A stretch of DNA of 30,484 nt, taken from NCBI GenBank assembly GCA_002292285.1, contig DBBP01000003.1, positions 64,372 to 94,855 of the forward strand, read 5' to 3'. The translations under genes and the position numbers were made by a program. This DNA comes from Proteobacteria bacterium UBA981. Its GTDB lineage: Bacteria; Pseudomonadota; Gammaproteobacteria; Ga0077536. Of this stretch, positions 15,387 through 23,194 are shown piece by piece. How positions within the stretch are numbered: position 1 is the first letter of the stretch; each line of letters opens with the position of its first letter. The notes below the pieces were generated by a model that was not told the origin of the DNA, made no database searches, and saw only the letters and a list, made by a program, of their open reading frames with translations.

Positions 15387-17610
15387 GCTGATCAATCTGA
15401 ATTCACCCTTGCGTAATGTTGTCTGCATATTGTTGCTGTCCGTGTTTCTGTCGGAGGTTAACGGAGAGACCCCTGATTCCGTCGGTTACATATCCTATGT
15501 GGAGGGTGATGTCTCGATAGTTAGTGTTTTCGGGACTGGGCCCCGCAAAGCTGGCCTTCGAACGGTCATAGAACCTGGTGATGTCATCGAGCTCGGGGCG
15601 AACGGTTACCTACAAATGCAACGCTATTCGCACGGCGACTCCAACTCTCAAAGAGTGAGATTTGGTCCAGGGTCAAAAGTACGCTTTGGCTTCTACGGAA
15701 CTTTCGAACTCAACTCTGGTACCGCGCGTTTTTCCAACACCGGTAGTCCGTTTACCCGGGCGCTTGGAAACATCCTGATGCCCGAGCCGACCAGCCCCGA
15801 TAACAAAACAACCGAACCAGATAACAATCAACCCGCCGAAAGTGACAAAGCCAAGCCTGCTGATTCTTCGCATTTTGCCTATCGGGTCGATACGCCCGGC
15901 GAGTTTGTTCGCGATCCTCGCCTCGATGCACTTACAGACCGGTTTCACTCTGTCATTCAAGTACCAGGGTGCAATGGGGCTAATAACTGTGCAATCGTCG
16001 CAGATGACGCGAGTTTTAGCCTCGATATCGACGCAACTAGTAATCAGATCATCATCGTCAAGTCGCCGCAATCGGATGGCGAATTGTTAGGTACAGTTAA
16101 CCTCGAGAGTTTTGCGGAGCAGGTGAGACTTTCGACGGTTGTGAATGCCCTACCGATGACCATCGATGAGAATGGAGAAGTGGCCCCGCTGGATGTGGAA
16201 GCTTACCTCGATGCTTATCCTCTCGAATTGGCGAACGAGATCCCGCACGTCGATCGGGTGGATATTGAATCCGACGCTGTCGAACAACCTACGTTCGAAA
16301 GTCCTGAATCGGACGTTGATAACACAACCCCCGCGCCACCATTTGCGAATGAACCCGAATTCGTGGATGACGATAGATTTAAAACAAACAATGAAAAGTT
16401 TGCCGACGCGCTGAGGGAAGCTGACGTTGAATATCTGCGATTGCTAAGGTTGTACGGGAGAGAAGATGCAGACAATTGGTTGCGGGAGGAAATGGCAAGT
16501 CTCTATGAGGCTACGGAGGGTACGCTAGAAGGCGCGGCGACTCACACGGTGAGCATGCCAGTTGATCCGAACGAACTATCGCATGTTCATTTAGACGAAG
16601 TGCTCGCGGGCAACAGCGGCCGCGACGGCTTGGAGATTGCCGAAATGAAGCATGCCGGCACCCCGTGGGCGTCAATAACTTTCAAGTGTCAGTTTTGCGA
16701 AACCGAGCCAAACGAAACCTATATCGACGGTGATGTGCGCAACTCGGAAGGCGCGCAAAGCTTGGGTGGACTGCAATTCACCCCAGCTTTGATCGATGTA
16801 ACCCCGGGGATCCCCGTTGCCAGTGTTACAACGCCGGTTGCGAGCCTTCCGACACCGATGAACCCGGTCGTCGCCGTTGACGGTACTTATTTCAGTTGGT
16901 CCGCACAGAAGTTATTCCTTGGGTCAAATCGCGATGAGACCGCATCGTGGTTCGTGAATAATGCGGGCGGTAACACCCTTACGGTCGACCCCGTCAGTGG
17001 TGGTCCGACGGCAGCCCAGGGCGCCGACGGCTCGTGCGGACCGTGCGTGATCAGCAACGTTACGAGCTATGCATTCGCACTTTCGAACGCAACCCACGGT
17101 GTGCGGATCGGCGCAGTAAATACGCCATACAGCGTGTCGCAGCCACCAGCACTATCAATCGTCGGCGAACTAGCCTACGTCATCATCGACAACGTCTCGC
17201 CACTTGCTTCTCTGCCAGCTGCCGGCATTCTCGCGTTCAACAATCTTGTTGCCGCGACGCCGATTTATGCCAACACAATAGCCACTCCCGGGACCCTCAC
17301 TGCAGCCAACATGACCATCGATTTTGGTACCGGACAAATCACTGGGGGCGCGTTAACTGGAAGTTTCGTCAATGGCGATGGATTTACTTTCAATAAGTCC
17401 GGGGCTCCGACAAACATTCTGTCGAACGGCACTTTCGCGCTGACGTTCGACGGAACCTGTGGTGGCGGAGCCAACACCTGCGGCGGTGGCACTCACTTTG
17501 CGACACTGCGTGGAGCGTTCGTTTCTAACGGTGCCGCAGCGGCGGCAAGCTGGGGATCCTCAAATTTTGGCTCGACCGCAATGTCTAACGCGTTTATCGT
17601 ATCCCCTTAG
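15373..17610 (+). CDS. Large secreted FecR-domain protein, candidate cargo of the upstream barrel protein
   Basis: A 745-residue exported protein. Signal peptide: NVVCILLLSVFLSEVNG (about 15-31). A FecR-type domain follows (about 34-135: VGYISYVEGDVSIVS, IEPGDVIELGANGYLQM, GTFELNSGTARFS). A Pro/Asp/Glu-rich linker (about 135-165) leads to a region with no recognised domain, including an acidic charged stretch (about 290-400). The C-terminal part (about 480-745) is Gly/Ser/Thr/Asn-rich beta structure; FGTGQITGGALTGSF and GTHFATLRGAFVSNGAAA recall the small C-terminal barrel of TbpB/HphA-like Slam substrates. Four cysteine pairs are spaced along it: Cys200/206, CQFC 439-442, CGPC 555-558, Cys696/703, possible disulfides. 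No lipobox is seen, so it would be soluble rather than lipidated. It lacks the transmembrane layout of a sigma-regulating FecR. Confidence 0.72.
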   Translation: MNINRLINLNSPLRNVVCILLLSVFLSEVNGETPDSVGYISYVEGDVSIVSVFGTGPRKAGLRTVIEPGDVIELGANGYLQMQRYSHGDSNSQRVRFGPGSKVRFGFYGTFELNSGTARFSNTGSPFTRALGNILMPEPTSPDNKTTEPDNNQPAESDKAKPADSSHFAYRVDTPGEFVRDPRLDALTDRFHSVIQVPGCNGANNCAIVADDASFSLDIDATSNQIIIVKSPQSDGELLGTVNLESFAEQVRLSTVVNALPMTIDENGEVAPLDVEAYLDAYPLELANEIPHVDRVDIESDAVEQPTFESPESDVDNTTPAPPFANEPEFVDDDRFKTNNEKFADALREADVEYLRLLRLYGREDADNWLREEMASLYEATEGTLEGAATHTVSMPVDPNELSHVHLDEVLAGNSGRDGLEIAEMKHAGTPWASITFKCQFCETEPNETYIDGDVRNSEGAQSLGGLQFTPALIDVTPGIPVASVTTPVASLPTPMNPVVAVDGTYFSWSAQKLFLGSNRDETASWFVNNAGGNTLTVDPVSGGPTAAQGADGSCGPCVISNVTSYAFALSNATHGVRIGAVNTPYSVSQPPALSIVGELAYVIIDNVSPLASLPAAGILAFNNLVAATPIYANTIATPGTLTAANMTIDFGTGQITGGALTGSFVNGDGFTFNKSGAPTNILSNGTFALTFDGTCGGGANTCGGGTHFATLRGAFVSNGAAAAASWGSSNFGSTAMSNAFIVSP

Positions 17611-18016
17611 AAGTTGGGCCTTGGCCAACGTGCCCAGATTGTCGATTAATTTTCGTCTAATGAATGGGATCGGAGTAGTCGCTGCTGAGCGTTCGGATTA
17701 TTTTTACTCTGACCGCAACTAAAGCTAAGAGTCTTTCCGTTGGTCCCAGGCCAGCGCACGGACCCGAACTTCGAGACGGGGGTATCGGTAAGTCGCCGCT
17801 GGTTCGAATGTCGTGTAGGTCGAACGGTCACTAGCGGCGATAGCGCCTACGGTCCCAATCGTCGTCCGCCCCGGAATACGACTACAGCCGGGCATGCCCT
17901 TGCGGAGTCGTCGGTTGCGCCCTGTCGTTGCTTCTACGCTAGGGGATACGTGCCACCACATTCGAATTGTCGCGCTAACTTTTTTTGAGAGCCCGCGCCA
18001 ATATTTCGATAACTCA
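17611..18016. other. Gene-poor region with possible eroded cyclase fragment
   Basis: No intact gene is supported here. On the minus strand (17961-17725) the translation includes TTIGTVGAIAASDRSTYTTF and later PRLEVRVRAL, faintly like the GxVG..R..YT segment and following RLE of class III nucleotide cyclases, but spacing is off and there is no full domain. It may be a decayed gene or chance. A short inverted repeat near 17614-17630 (GTTGG...CCAAC) follows the FecR gene without a T-run, so I do not call a terminator. Confidence 0.3.
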
Positions 18017-18670
18017 TTACTTTGGAATCAACAAGCAGCCGAAGTAATTCTCAGATCCACGACTGGCTCGATGCACGACGTGCGCCTTAAACCGCTGGGA
18101 ATCTTCCGAACGGTTAGAACTGATCATCAAATCAACAGTGTCGACAGCCTTTAGAAGCTCACTAACAGCCCCGGTTGCCATGATTCCGATGCCTGTTTTG
18201 GAGTAGTTCACGATCTTGACCGGATGGCCCTTCGAAGATTCTAGCTCCGTTTGCACGGTTGCGGATAAGGCTCTTCGTTCCGAATCGGTGAGCGGACGTC
18301 GCGTCGCACGCCGATTGAATATGGCGAAAAAAGCTCCGCCTGCATTAGAGATCGCCTCCGGGAGCTTCGCAAAGGCGACCGCTGATACAAAACGATTGCC
18401 ACGCGTCGCAGCGAAAACAGTGCGCGCCTAAATTTCGATACCAGTCGACAGACCCGGAGCTTCTACGCCAACAGTAATGTTCCTTCCTGGAATGAGAGAC
18501 GGTGCTGCAGCTGGATCGAATTCAACTTTCGCACCACGGGCGTTGATGTCGGCAATGTTATCGGGGATCGCTCTTTCGTCATTGGTAATTATTGTCAGTT
18601 GTGGCTCCGCGTCAGGCGGGAGAGTCTCTCGATACACCTCACGGCGGTCGTCATCGCGTATCTCGCTCAT
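18017..18670 (-). pseudogene. Tandem PilZ-domain protein interrupted by an in-frame TAG
   Basis: The minus-strand frame from ATG 18670 to TAA 18017 encodes 80 codons, a TAG at 18430-18428, then 136 sense codons in the same frame. The first part has RREVYR (RxxxR, residues 10-14) and DINARG (a variant of D/NxSxxG). After the TAG the sequence continues as PilZ-like strand (ARTVFAATRGNRFVSAVAF), then a second RxxxR, RRATR (18313-18299), and a canonical NYSKTG (18208-18191). PilZ domains bind cyclic di-GMP. A strong GGAGG lies 4 bases before the ATG, so the start was functional. The stop cuts the last strands of the first domain, and the internal GTG at 18256 would lose the second RxxxR, so the gene is probably recently broken. 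CAG to TAG is one simple origin; readthrough or a sequencing error are alternatives. Confidence 0.8.
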
Positions 18671-18797
18671 TCGGAGCCTCCAACTATTAGATTCGCATTA
18701 CGAATTATCTGCTTTTCTTCAGAATTCCCGGAGGCTAAAACTCCGAGAACAGAAGACCTACACTTTCCGATTCTACTGAAGCACCTATTTAACTTCG

Positions 18798-19160
18798 TCA
18801 ATCGCATTCTGGGGTGCCGGTACTCGCTTGCTTTAATAGACCTTGAATACTTTGGGTAACCCAAAATCCATCATTTGATTTAAATCTGACTAGATCATGT
18901 TCTGCCAAATTTTGATTTTCACTGAGCAGCGTATTGACCCTAGTGTTGAATTGAGTGATGGCTTCTTTACCCTCACAAAGGCACGACGAATGATCTTTGC
19001 CAGAATCGATACACAACATGATCGATGAAGATACGTTGTCCAGGCTCTGCTGAATGGAAATGAGTTGCGTCACCGAGCCAGGGTCTTCAATTAGCCACTC
19101 GCCAGTGGCAAATGACATATTTGTCGTGAGTAAAACGTAGCTGAATACGAGTCCCTTCAT
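18798..19160 (-). CDS. Hypothetical exported protein with paired cysteines
   Basis: A 120-residue protein with a probable signal peptide (MKGLVFSYVLLTTNMSFA, cleavage near residue 18) and a mature part of about 100 residues that looks helical (SVTQLISIQQSLDNVSSSIM, ITQFNTRVNTLLSENQNL). Cysteines at MLCID, SSCLCEG and PECD suggest disulfides in the periplasm. I do not recognise the family. GAGA upstream of ATG 19160 is a weak ribosome site. It stands alone, lower in GC than the catabolic genes, between the broken PilZ gene and a gene-free stretch. Confidence 0.6.
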   Translation of the reverse strand: MKGLVFSYVLLTTNMSFATGEWLIEDPGSVTQLISIQQSLDNVSSSIMLCIDSGKDHSSCLCEGKEAITQFNTRVNTLLSENQNLAEHDLVRFKSNDGFWVTQSIQGLLKQASTGTPECD

Positions 19161-19613
19161 ACGCTATCTCTGATGTGGCGTGTTGCGTCCGTCATAATTG
19201 CGATTGTCGAAGTCGGTGGCAAAAATGCGGCCTTGAGCCTCCGAAGTTTGCGCGTAGATTGTGTCTTATTAGACGCATACGGCCTCCACATGAGAGCTGA
19301 TTGACGCCCTAAGCGGGAGTGCACCATCTTAGTCGCAATCGGCCACTTTCGCGTTATGCAGTCTGGGTATCGATTGTTTGCCCCTTTTGTATCCGTTCAC
19401 GATGCAATTAGGCTGTGGGCTTGCCGGCGGGTTCCCTCGCAACCTCACGGATGAAAAATGCATTAATGCGTCCCCCTCGCGGTCTTCATCTCATTTCCCT
19501 CATCGTTGACGGACTGGAGTTTAGGGTAAAGAAAAACGCCCCTTCTGCCAGTTCCGTGGTGTACTTAGCGGGCATTAGGCAGCCGTTAATCAAAATCAGG
19601 AGTACCAGAAGTC
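19161..19613. other. Intergenic region, nothing recognised
   Basis: This 453-bp stretch between the exported orphan (minus) and the SDR (plus) has no supported coding frame, tRNA or repeat. It must contain promoters for both divergent genes. A plus-strand open frame from 19415 has unlike composition and no family resemblance. AGGAG near 19599 is the SDR ribosome site. Confidence 0.4.
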
Positions 19614-20369
19614 GTGGATAACAATCTTGAAAACCAAGTGGCGATCGTCACCGGTGCCGGTCAGGGCATTGGCTTCGGGATTGCGCGATGTCTGGGCCGC
19701 GCCGGTGCGCAACTCGTAGTCGCCGACGTAAACCAGGAGCGTCTCGATAGCGCGACGGTTGCGCTCGGAGAAATGGGAATAGATGCGCTCGCGATAGCGT
19801 GTGATGTTGCCGATCAACAATCGGTCAATGACCTGATGGCTGGTGCTTCAAATGCCTTCGGTCGCATTGATGTGCTGGTGAACAATGCCGGGGTGATTGT
19901 CGTGAAGCCTATTGATGAGCAGAGCGAAAGCGATTGGGATCGCGTCATCGACATAAATCTCAAGGGCACATTTTTATGCGCTCAGGCGGTACTCGACCCG
20001 ATGGCAGCGGGCGGCGGCGGGTCGATTATCAATTTATGTTCGATGTCGGCCTACGGTTTTACGACGCCGCACCTGCCCTATACCGCGTCGAAGGCCGGCA
20101 TCATTGGTTTGACGCGAGATTTCGCAGTCGAAGTGGCGGACCGCCAGATCCGTGTGAATGCTATCGCGCCGGGTCCGATTGAAACGCCCATGTTCGACGG
20201 CCTGTCGCAAGCTCAGAAAGACGCCCATGCCGCGAAAGTGCCGCTTAAACGGCTTGGTCACCCGGACGACATTGGAAACACTGCCGTGTTTCTCGCCTCG
20301 GGCGCCGCGGCGTTCATTACCGGGGCGGTGATCCCGGTTACCGGTGGTGCCGATCTGAAATACTCCTAG
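19614..20369 (+). CDS. SDR family NAD(P)-dependent oxidoreductase
   Basis: A 251-residue classical short-chain dehydrogenase with cofactor motif TGAGQGIG, structural NNAG, catalytic Ser in NLCSMSAYG, YTASK (Tyr/Lys) and the C-terminal FITGAVIPVTGGADLKYS. Asp in VVADVN after the second strand favours NAD over NADP. It probably interconverts an alcohol and ketone. The start is GTG 19614, with AGGAG about 10 bases upstream. It converges with the P450 gene over about 150 bp of unremarkable sequence. Substrate unknown; the neighbours suggest oxidation of an alcohol made by a monooxygenase. Confidence 0.93.
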   Translation: MDNNLENQVAIVTGAGQGIGFGIARCLGRAGAQLVVADVNQERLDSATVALGEMGIDALAIACDVADQQSVNDLMAGASNAFGRIDVLVNNAGVIVVKPIDEQSESDWDRVIDINLKGTFLCAQAVLDPMAAGGGGSIINLCSMSAYGFTTPHLPYTASKAGIIGLTRDFAVEVADRQIRVNAIAPGPIETPMFDGLSQAQKDAHAAKVPLKRLGHPDDIGNTAVFLASGAAAFITGAVIPVTGGADLKYS

Positions 20370-20520
20370 CCCAGCGCTTGCGGTTACTGAAACTGGTATC
20401 TCGAAACACTGGACCTTGAGGCCGGGGCGAGCTGACTTATCGGATTTTGTTGGGAGCGTGGGGCTTAGCAGGAAGGACGTGGCCGTGTGATGGTCGTTCG
20501 ATCGGTGCGTCCGTCCGCAC

Positions 20521-21720
20521 TTACGTCGTTGCCCACCTGAAGGGCAGCGACTCCGGCCCCCGCACAAACCAGTTGTCATTCCAGACCACGTCTTCACTCT
20601 GCACCTCAAAGCTTCCCAACTGTGGCACCAACCAATTCAACGCTACCCGCGCCTCAAGTCGCCCCAGGTGCGCACCCAGACAATGATGTACACCCATCCC
20701 GAAACCCACTTGCCCACCGGTGCGGCGAGTGACATCAAAGCGTTCGGGATCAGTGAATTTATTCTCGTCATGATTGGCCGAGGCCAGCAACACCACGACA
20801 TCGCTCGCGGCTGGGATGTGCTGGCCGGCAATTTCGACGTCGCGCATCGCGCGCCGGTAGACGCCCTGCACCGGGGAGCAGTAGCGCAGGCCTTCTTCTA
20901 TAGCGTTTGGAATTTGGTCGGGGGACTCAAGCAGAACGGCCAGTTGGTCAGGATTTTCGCGTAGCGCGATGGCCATGCCGCCGATGAGATTGGTGGTGGT
21001 TTCGTTGCCGCCGGTTAACAGCAAGATGGAATAGGCGACCATCTCGCGGCGGGTGATGCGGCTTTGCGCCTCGGCTTGCAGCAGCACTGCGAGAATATCG
21101 CGACGGCCTTCAAAGTCACTACTGCGCTCCTCGAACACATTGCGGAAGAAGTCCAGCAGTTCGAACACGCCGCGACGTGCGCTTTCCCATTTCGGTCCCG
21201 CATTGTCGTTCAAGAGCTGAATCAGGCAATCCGACCAATGCTTGAAGTCATCGTGGCGGGATTTTTCGATATCCAGCAATTCAGCAATGACGGTAACTGG
21301 CAGCGGAATGGTGAAATCACGGACGAGGTCGAACGACTCACGCGCTTCGATGGCGCTGCTTAACTCGCTCACCAATTCGTTGACGCGCGGTTCCAGTTCA
21401 CGCAGCGGGCGCATTCTGAATTCATCCTGCAAGATGCGGCGCAGGCGCGTGTGTTCTGGCGGATCGACAGTAATGACGCTACCACCACCGGAGTCCTCGG
21501 CGGACTTGCCAGGCGACTGTCGGCGCATCGCGATGGAGGAGAACGTTTCGGGGTCGCGGAGGACTTCCGCGACGTCGGTGTAACGACTGACAACAAACGC
21601 GTTTAACGATTCCTGCCATTGCGCCGGTGCAGATTGGCGCAAGTACGCGAAGTACGGATACGGATCCTGCCGTACCGCAGGCGCGAATATGTCGACGCTG
21701 GCAGGATCGTAATTACTCAT
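20521..21720 (-). CDS. Cytochrome P450
   Basis: A 399-residue soluble bacterial-type P450, which would insert oxygen into a C-H bond using an external ferredoxin and reductase. Motifs: I-helix LLLTGGNETTTN (GGNET 237-241; the usual AGxxT has Gly in place of Ala), ExxR at Glu276-Arg279, PERF at 325-328 and heme loop FGMGVHHCLGAHLG with Cys347. No membrane anchor. It follows the LLM gene by 19 bp on the same strand, so they are probably co-transcribed. No ferredoxin or ferredoxin reductase gene is visible in the window. Family number and substrate cannot be assigned by eye. Confidence 0.95.
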   Translation of the reverse strand: MSNYDPASVDIFAPAVRQDPYPYFAYLRQSAPAQWQESLNAFVVSRYTDVAEVLRDPETFSSIAMRRQSPGKSAEDSGGGSVITVDPPEHTRLRRILQDEFRMRPLRELEPRVNELVSELSSAIEARESFDLVRDFTIPLPVTVIAELLDIEKSRHDDFKHWSDCLIQLLNDNAGPKWESARRGVFELLDFFRNVFEERSSDFEGRRDILAVLLQAEAQSRITRREMVAYSILLLTGGNETTTNLIGGMAIALRENPDQLAVLLESPDQIPNAIEEGLRYCSPVQGVYRRAMRDVEIAGQHIPAASDVVVLLASANHDENKFTDPERFDVTRRTGGQVGFGMGVHHCLGAHLGRLEARVALNWLVPQLGSFEVQSEDVVWNDNWFVRGPESLPFRWATT

Positions 21721-21739
21721 CGCATCAGTTCACCGCGTC

Positions 21740-22726
21740 TCAGCCGACATTCGGCATGATGTCTTCTTTAAGCTGTTTCATGTCGTCGATGGTTTTTTCC
21801 GTCGGCGTTCCACTGAACGGCGGCCACAACATCGGCATGGTCATACCGGCTTGCTTGTAGGCGTTGAGGTTGTCTGTTATCTGGGCTGCAGTGCCGACCA
21901 TGGTCGGGGTGAGTTTGCCGTTCGGAGTTTGGTCGGTGGCTTCTTTTGTGATCTCGAAAGGCATCATGCTCGAGATCTCGAGTTTGTCGATGGACTGTCC
22001 GCTGCCGAGTTTCTCGAGTTCTTCCTTAATGGAAGCGCGCCAGCTGGCGATGGCCTCGGGGGTATCCATGATGCCGATCCAGCCATCCATGCCGTACGTG
22101 GCGACGCGCTTGGCGGACAGTTCGGGATTCACAAGGCCGGAGAAGTACATCGGTGGGCGTGGTTTCTGGACGGGCTTGGCACCGAAGCCGCATTTCTCGA
22201 ACGAAGCGAACTCGCCGTCGTACTCAAACAGTTCATTAGTCCAGATGCCCTGCATCACTTCGATGGTTTCGCGAACGTGTTTGTTGCGCTTGGGGTAGAT
22301 GTGCGCGGCACCCGCCGCCTGGAATTCTTCCGGCATCCAGCCAGCGCCGACTCCGACGTTGATTCTGCCGCGCGACAATTGGTCCCAAGTGGCAACCTCG
22401 GCCGCCATGACAGCGGGCGCGCGAAATGGCGTCACGATGATGCTCACACCCAGGCGCACTTTTTTGGTTGTTGCGGCGAGGTAGGGGATGAGGGCCGGGC
22501 CCTGCAGGAATTCGCCACGCGAGCTTACCGGGAGTGCGTTCGGAAACTCTTTCATCGTGCCAAACGATTTGGCCAGCTCCACGCGATCGGACGATTCGGG
22601 AACAACGACACGATCGAGCGTCCAGATGGAATCGAAATCGAGCGCTTCGGCGGTCTCGGCCAACGCATCGATTTCGTCAACACTGATCTTGTCTCGGAAA
22701 TTCGGCATATACAGGGCGAGTTTCAC
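21740..22726 (-). CDS. LLM-class flavin-dependent (F420-type) oxidoreductase
   Basis: A 328-residue luciferase-like TIM-barrel protein. Typical segments are LALYMPNFRDK, ALAETAEALDFDSIWTLDRV, KVRLGVSIIVTPFRAPAVMA, WDQLSRGRINVGVGAGWMPEEFQ and RPPMYFSGL. The GVGAGWMPEEF form is common in the F420-dependent subgroup, but FMN use is possible. GTG 22726 is the start, with AGGAGA about 9 bases upstream. It leads a two-gene unit with the P450. Proteins of this type oxidise or reduce alcohols, aldehydes or alkenes in xenobiotic and steroid-like metabolism; substrate unknown. Confidence 0.92.
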   Translation of the reverse strand: MKLALYMPNFRDKISVDEIDALAETAEALDFDSIWTLDRVVVPESSDRVELAKSFGTMKEFPNALPVSSRGEFLQGPALIPYLAATTKKVRLGVSIIVTPFRAPAVMAAEVATWDQLSRGRINVGVGAGWMPEEFQAAGAAHIYPKRNKHVRETIEVMQGIWTNELFEYDGEFASFEKCGFGAKPVQKPRPPMYFSGLVNPELSAKRVATYGMDGWIGIMDTPEAIASWRASIKEELEKLGSGQSIDKLEISSMMPFEITKEATDQTPNGKLTPTMVGTAAQITDNLNAYKQAGMTMPMLWPPFSGTPTEKTIDDMKQLKEDIMPNVG

Positions 22727-23005
22727 GGCTAGAGTCTCCTGATGTTTTTGCTGTCCAGGTGAAGAATCACCAATTCAACCCACGGTTACAAGGGGGCACG
22801 CCAATCGAGCCGTGGCTTATGTCAGGAGCTGGCGTTTGTAGCGGTGTACCAGGACGCGCAACGCCAGGCAGCGCAGCTAATGTTGGCGTGCGATGCGAAA
22901 ATCTGGCATGTTTAAGACTATTGGTTAGAAACTCTTAACAGCGATATCGGACACGGCTCATTTTCGTTTGGGACGACGTCATTCCCGCACGAGTAAACGA
23001 TAAAA
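22727..23005. other. Divergent intergenic region
   Basis: About 280 bp between the LLM gene and the small frame before the YeiH-type transporter. It should hold promoters for both directions. An AT-richer stretch around 22905-22945 is the most promoter-like part, but I cannot define boxes. No repeat or RNA was recognised. Confidence 0.3.
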
Positions 23006-23194
23006 ATGAGCGAAACGGACAGCAGAACCGCGGCAGCAGGCTGCGAAATAAGACGCCATATGGATAACGCACGGGATTTCGAGCGTACTTTAGTTATCGA
23101 TCCCGACGCACCAGCTTTGGCCGCGGTTACGTTACTCCCGGAGCCGGATGCCGGTTCGAGTTGCGCCCACGCGGTCTGGATACCGACTCTATGA
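23006..23194 (+). CDS. Small ORF overlapping the transporter start (possible leader)
   Basis: A 62-codon frame beginning MSETDSRTAAAGCEI. Its TGA (23192-23194) overlaps the transporter's ATG (23191) as ATGA, an arrangement typical of translational coupling. It matches no family I know, has no clear ribosome site and could be chance. If real it might be a small cytoplasmic protein or a leader that sets transporter translation. Confidence 0.3.
   Translation: MSETDSRTAAAGCEIRRHMDNARDFERTLVIDPDAPALAAVTLLPEPDAGSSCAHAVWIPTL

Noticed and set aside
17613..17631. Hairpin after the FecR gene as a terminator
   Set aside because: The stem is only about 5 bp and no T-run follows, so I do not call a terminator.
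20034..20609. Minus-strand 191-codon open frame
   Set aside because: It spans the end of the SDR gene, the intergenic gap and the end of the P450 gene, with low-complexity basic composition.
21851..22732. Plus-strand 293-codon open frame
   Set aside because: It mirrors the LLM oxidoreductase gene almost end to end; the LLM motifs leave no doubt about the coding strand.
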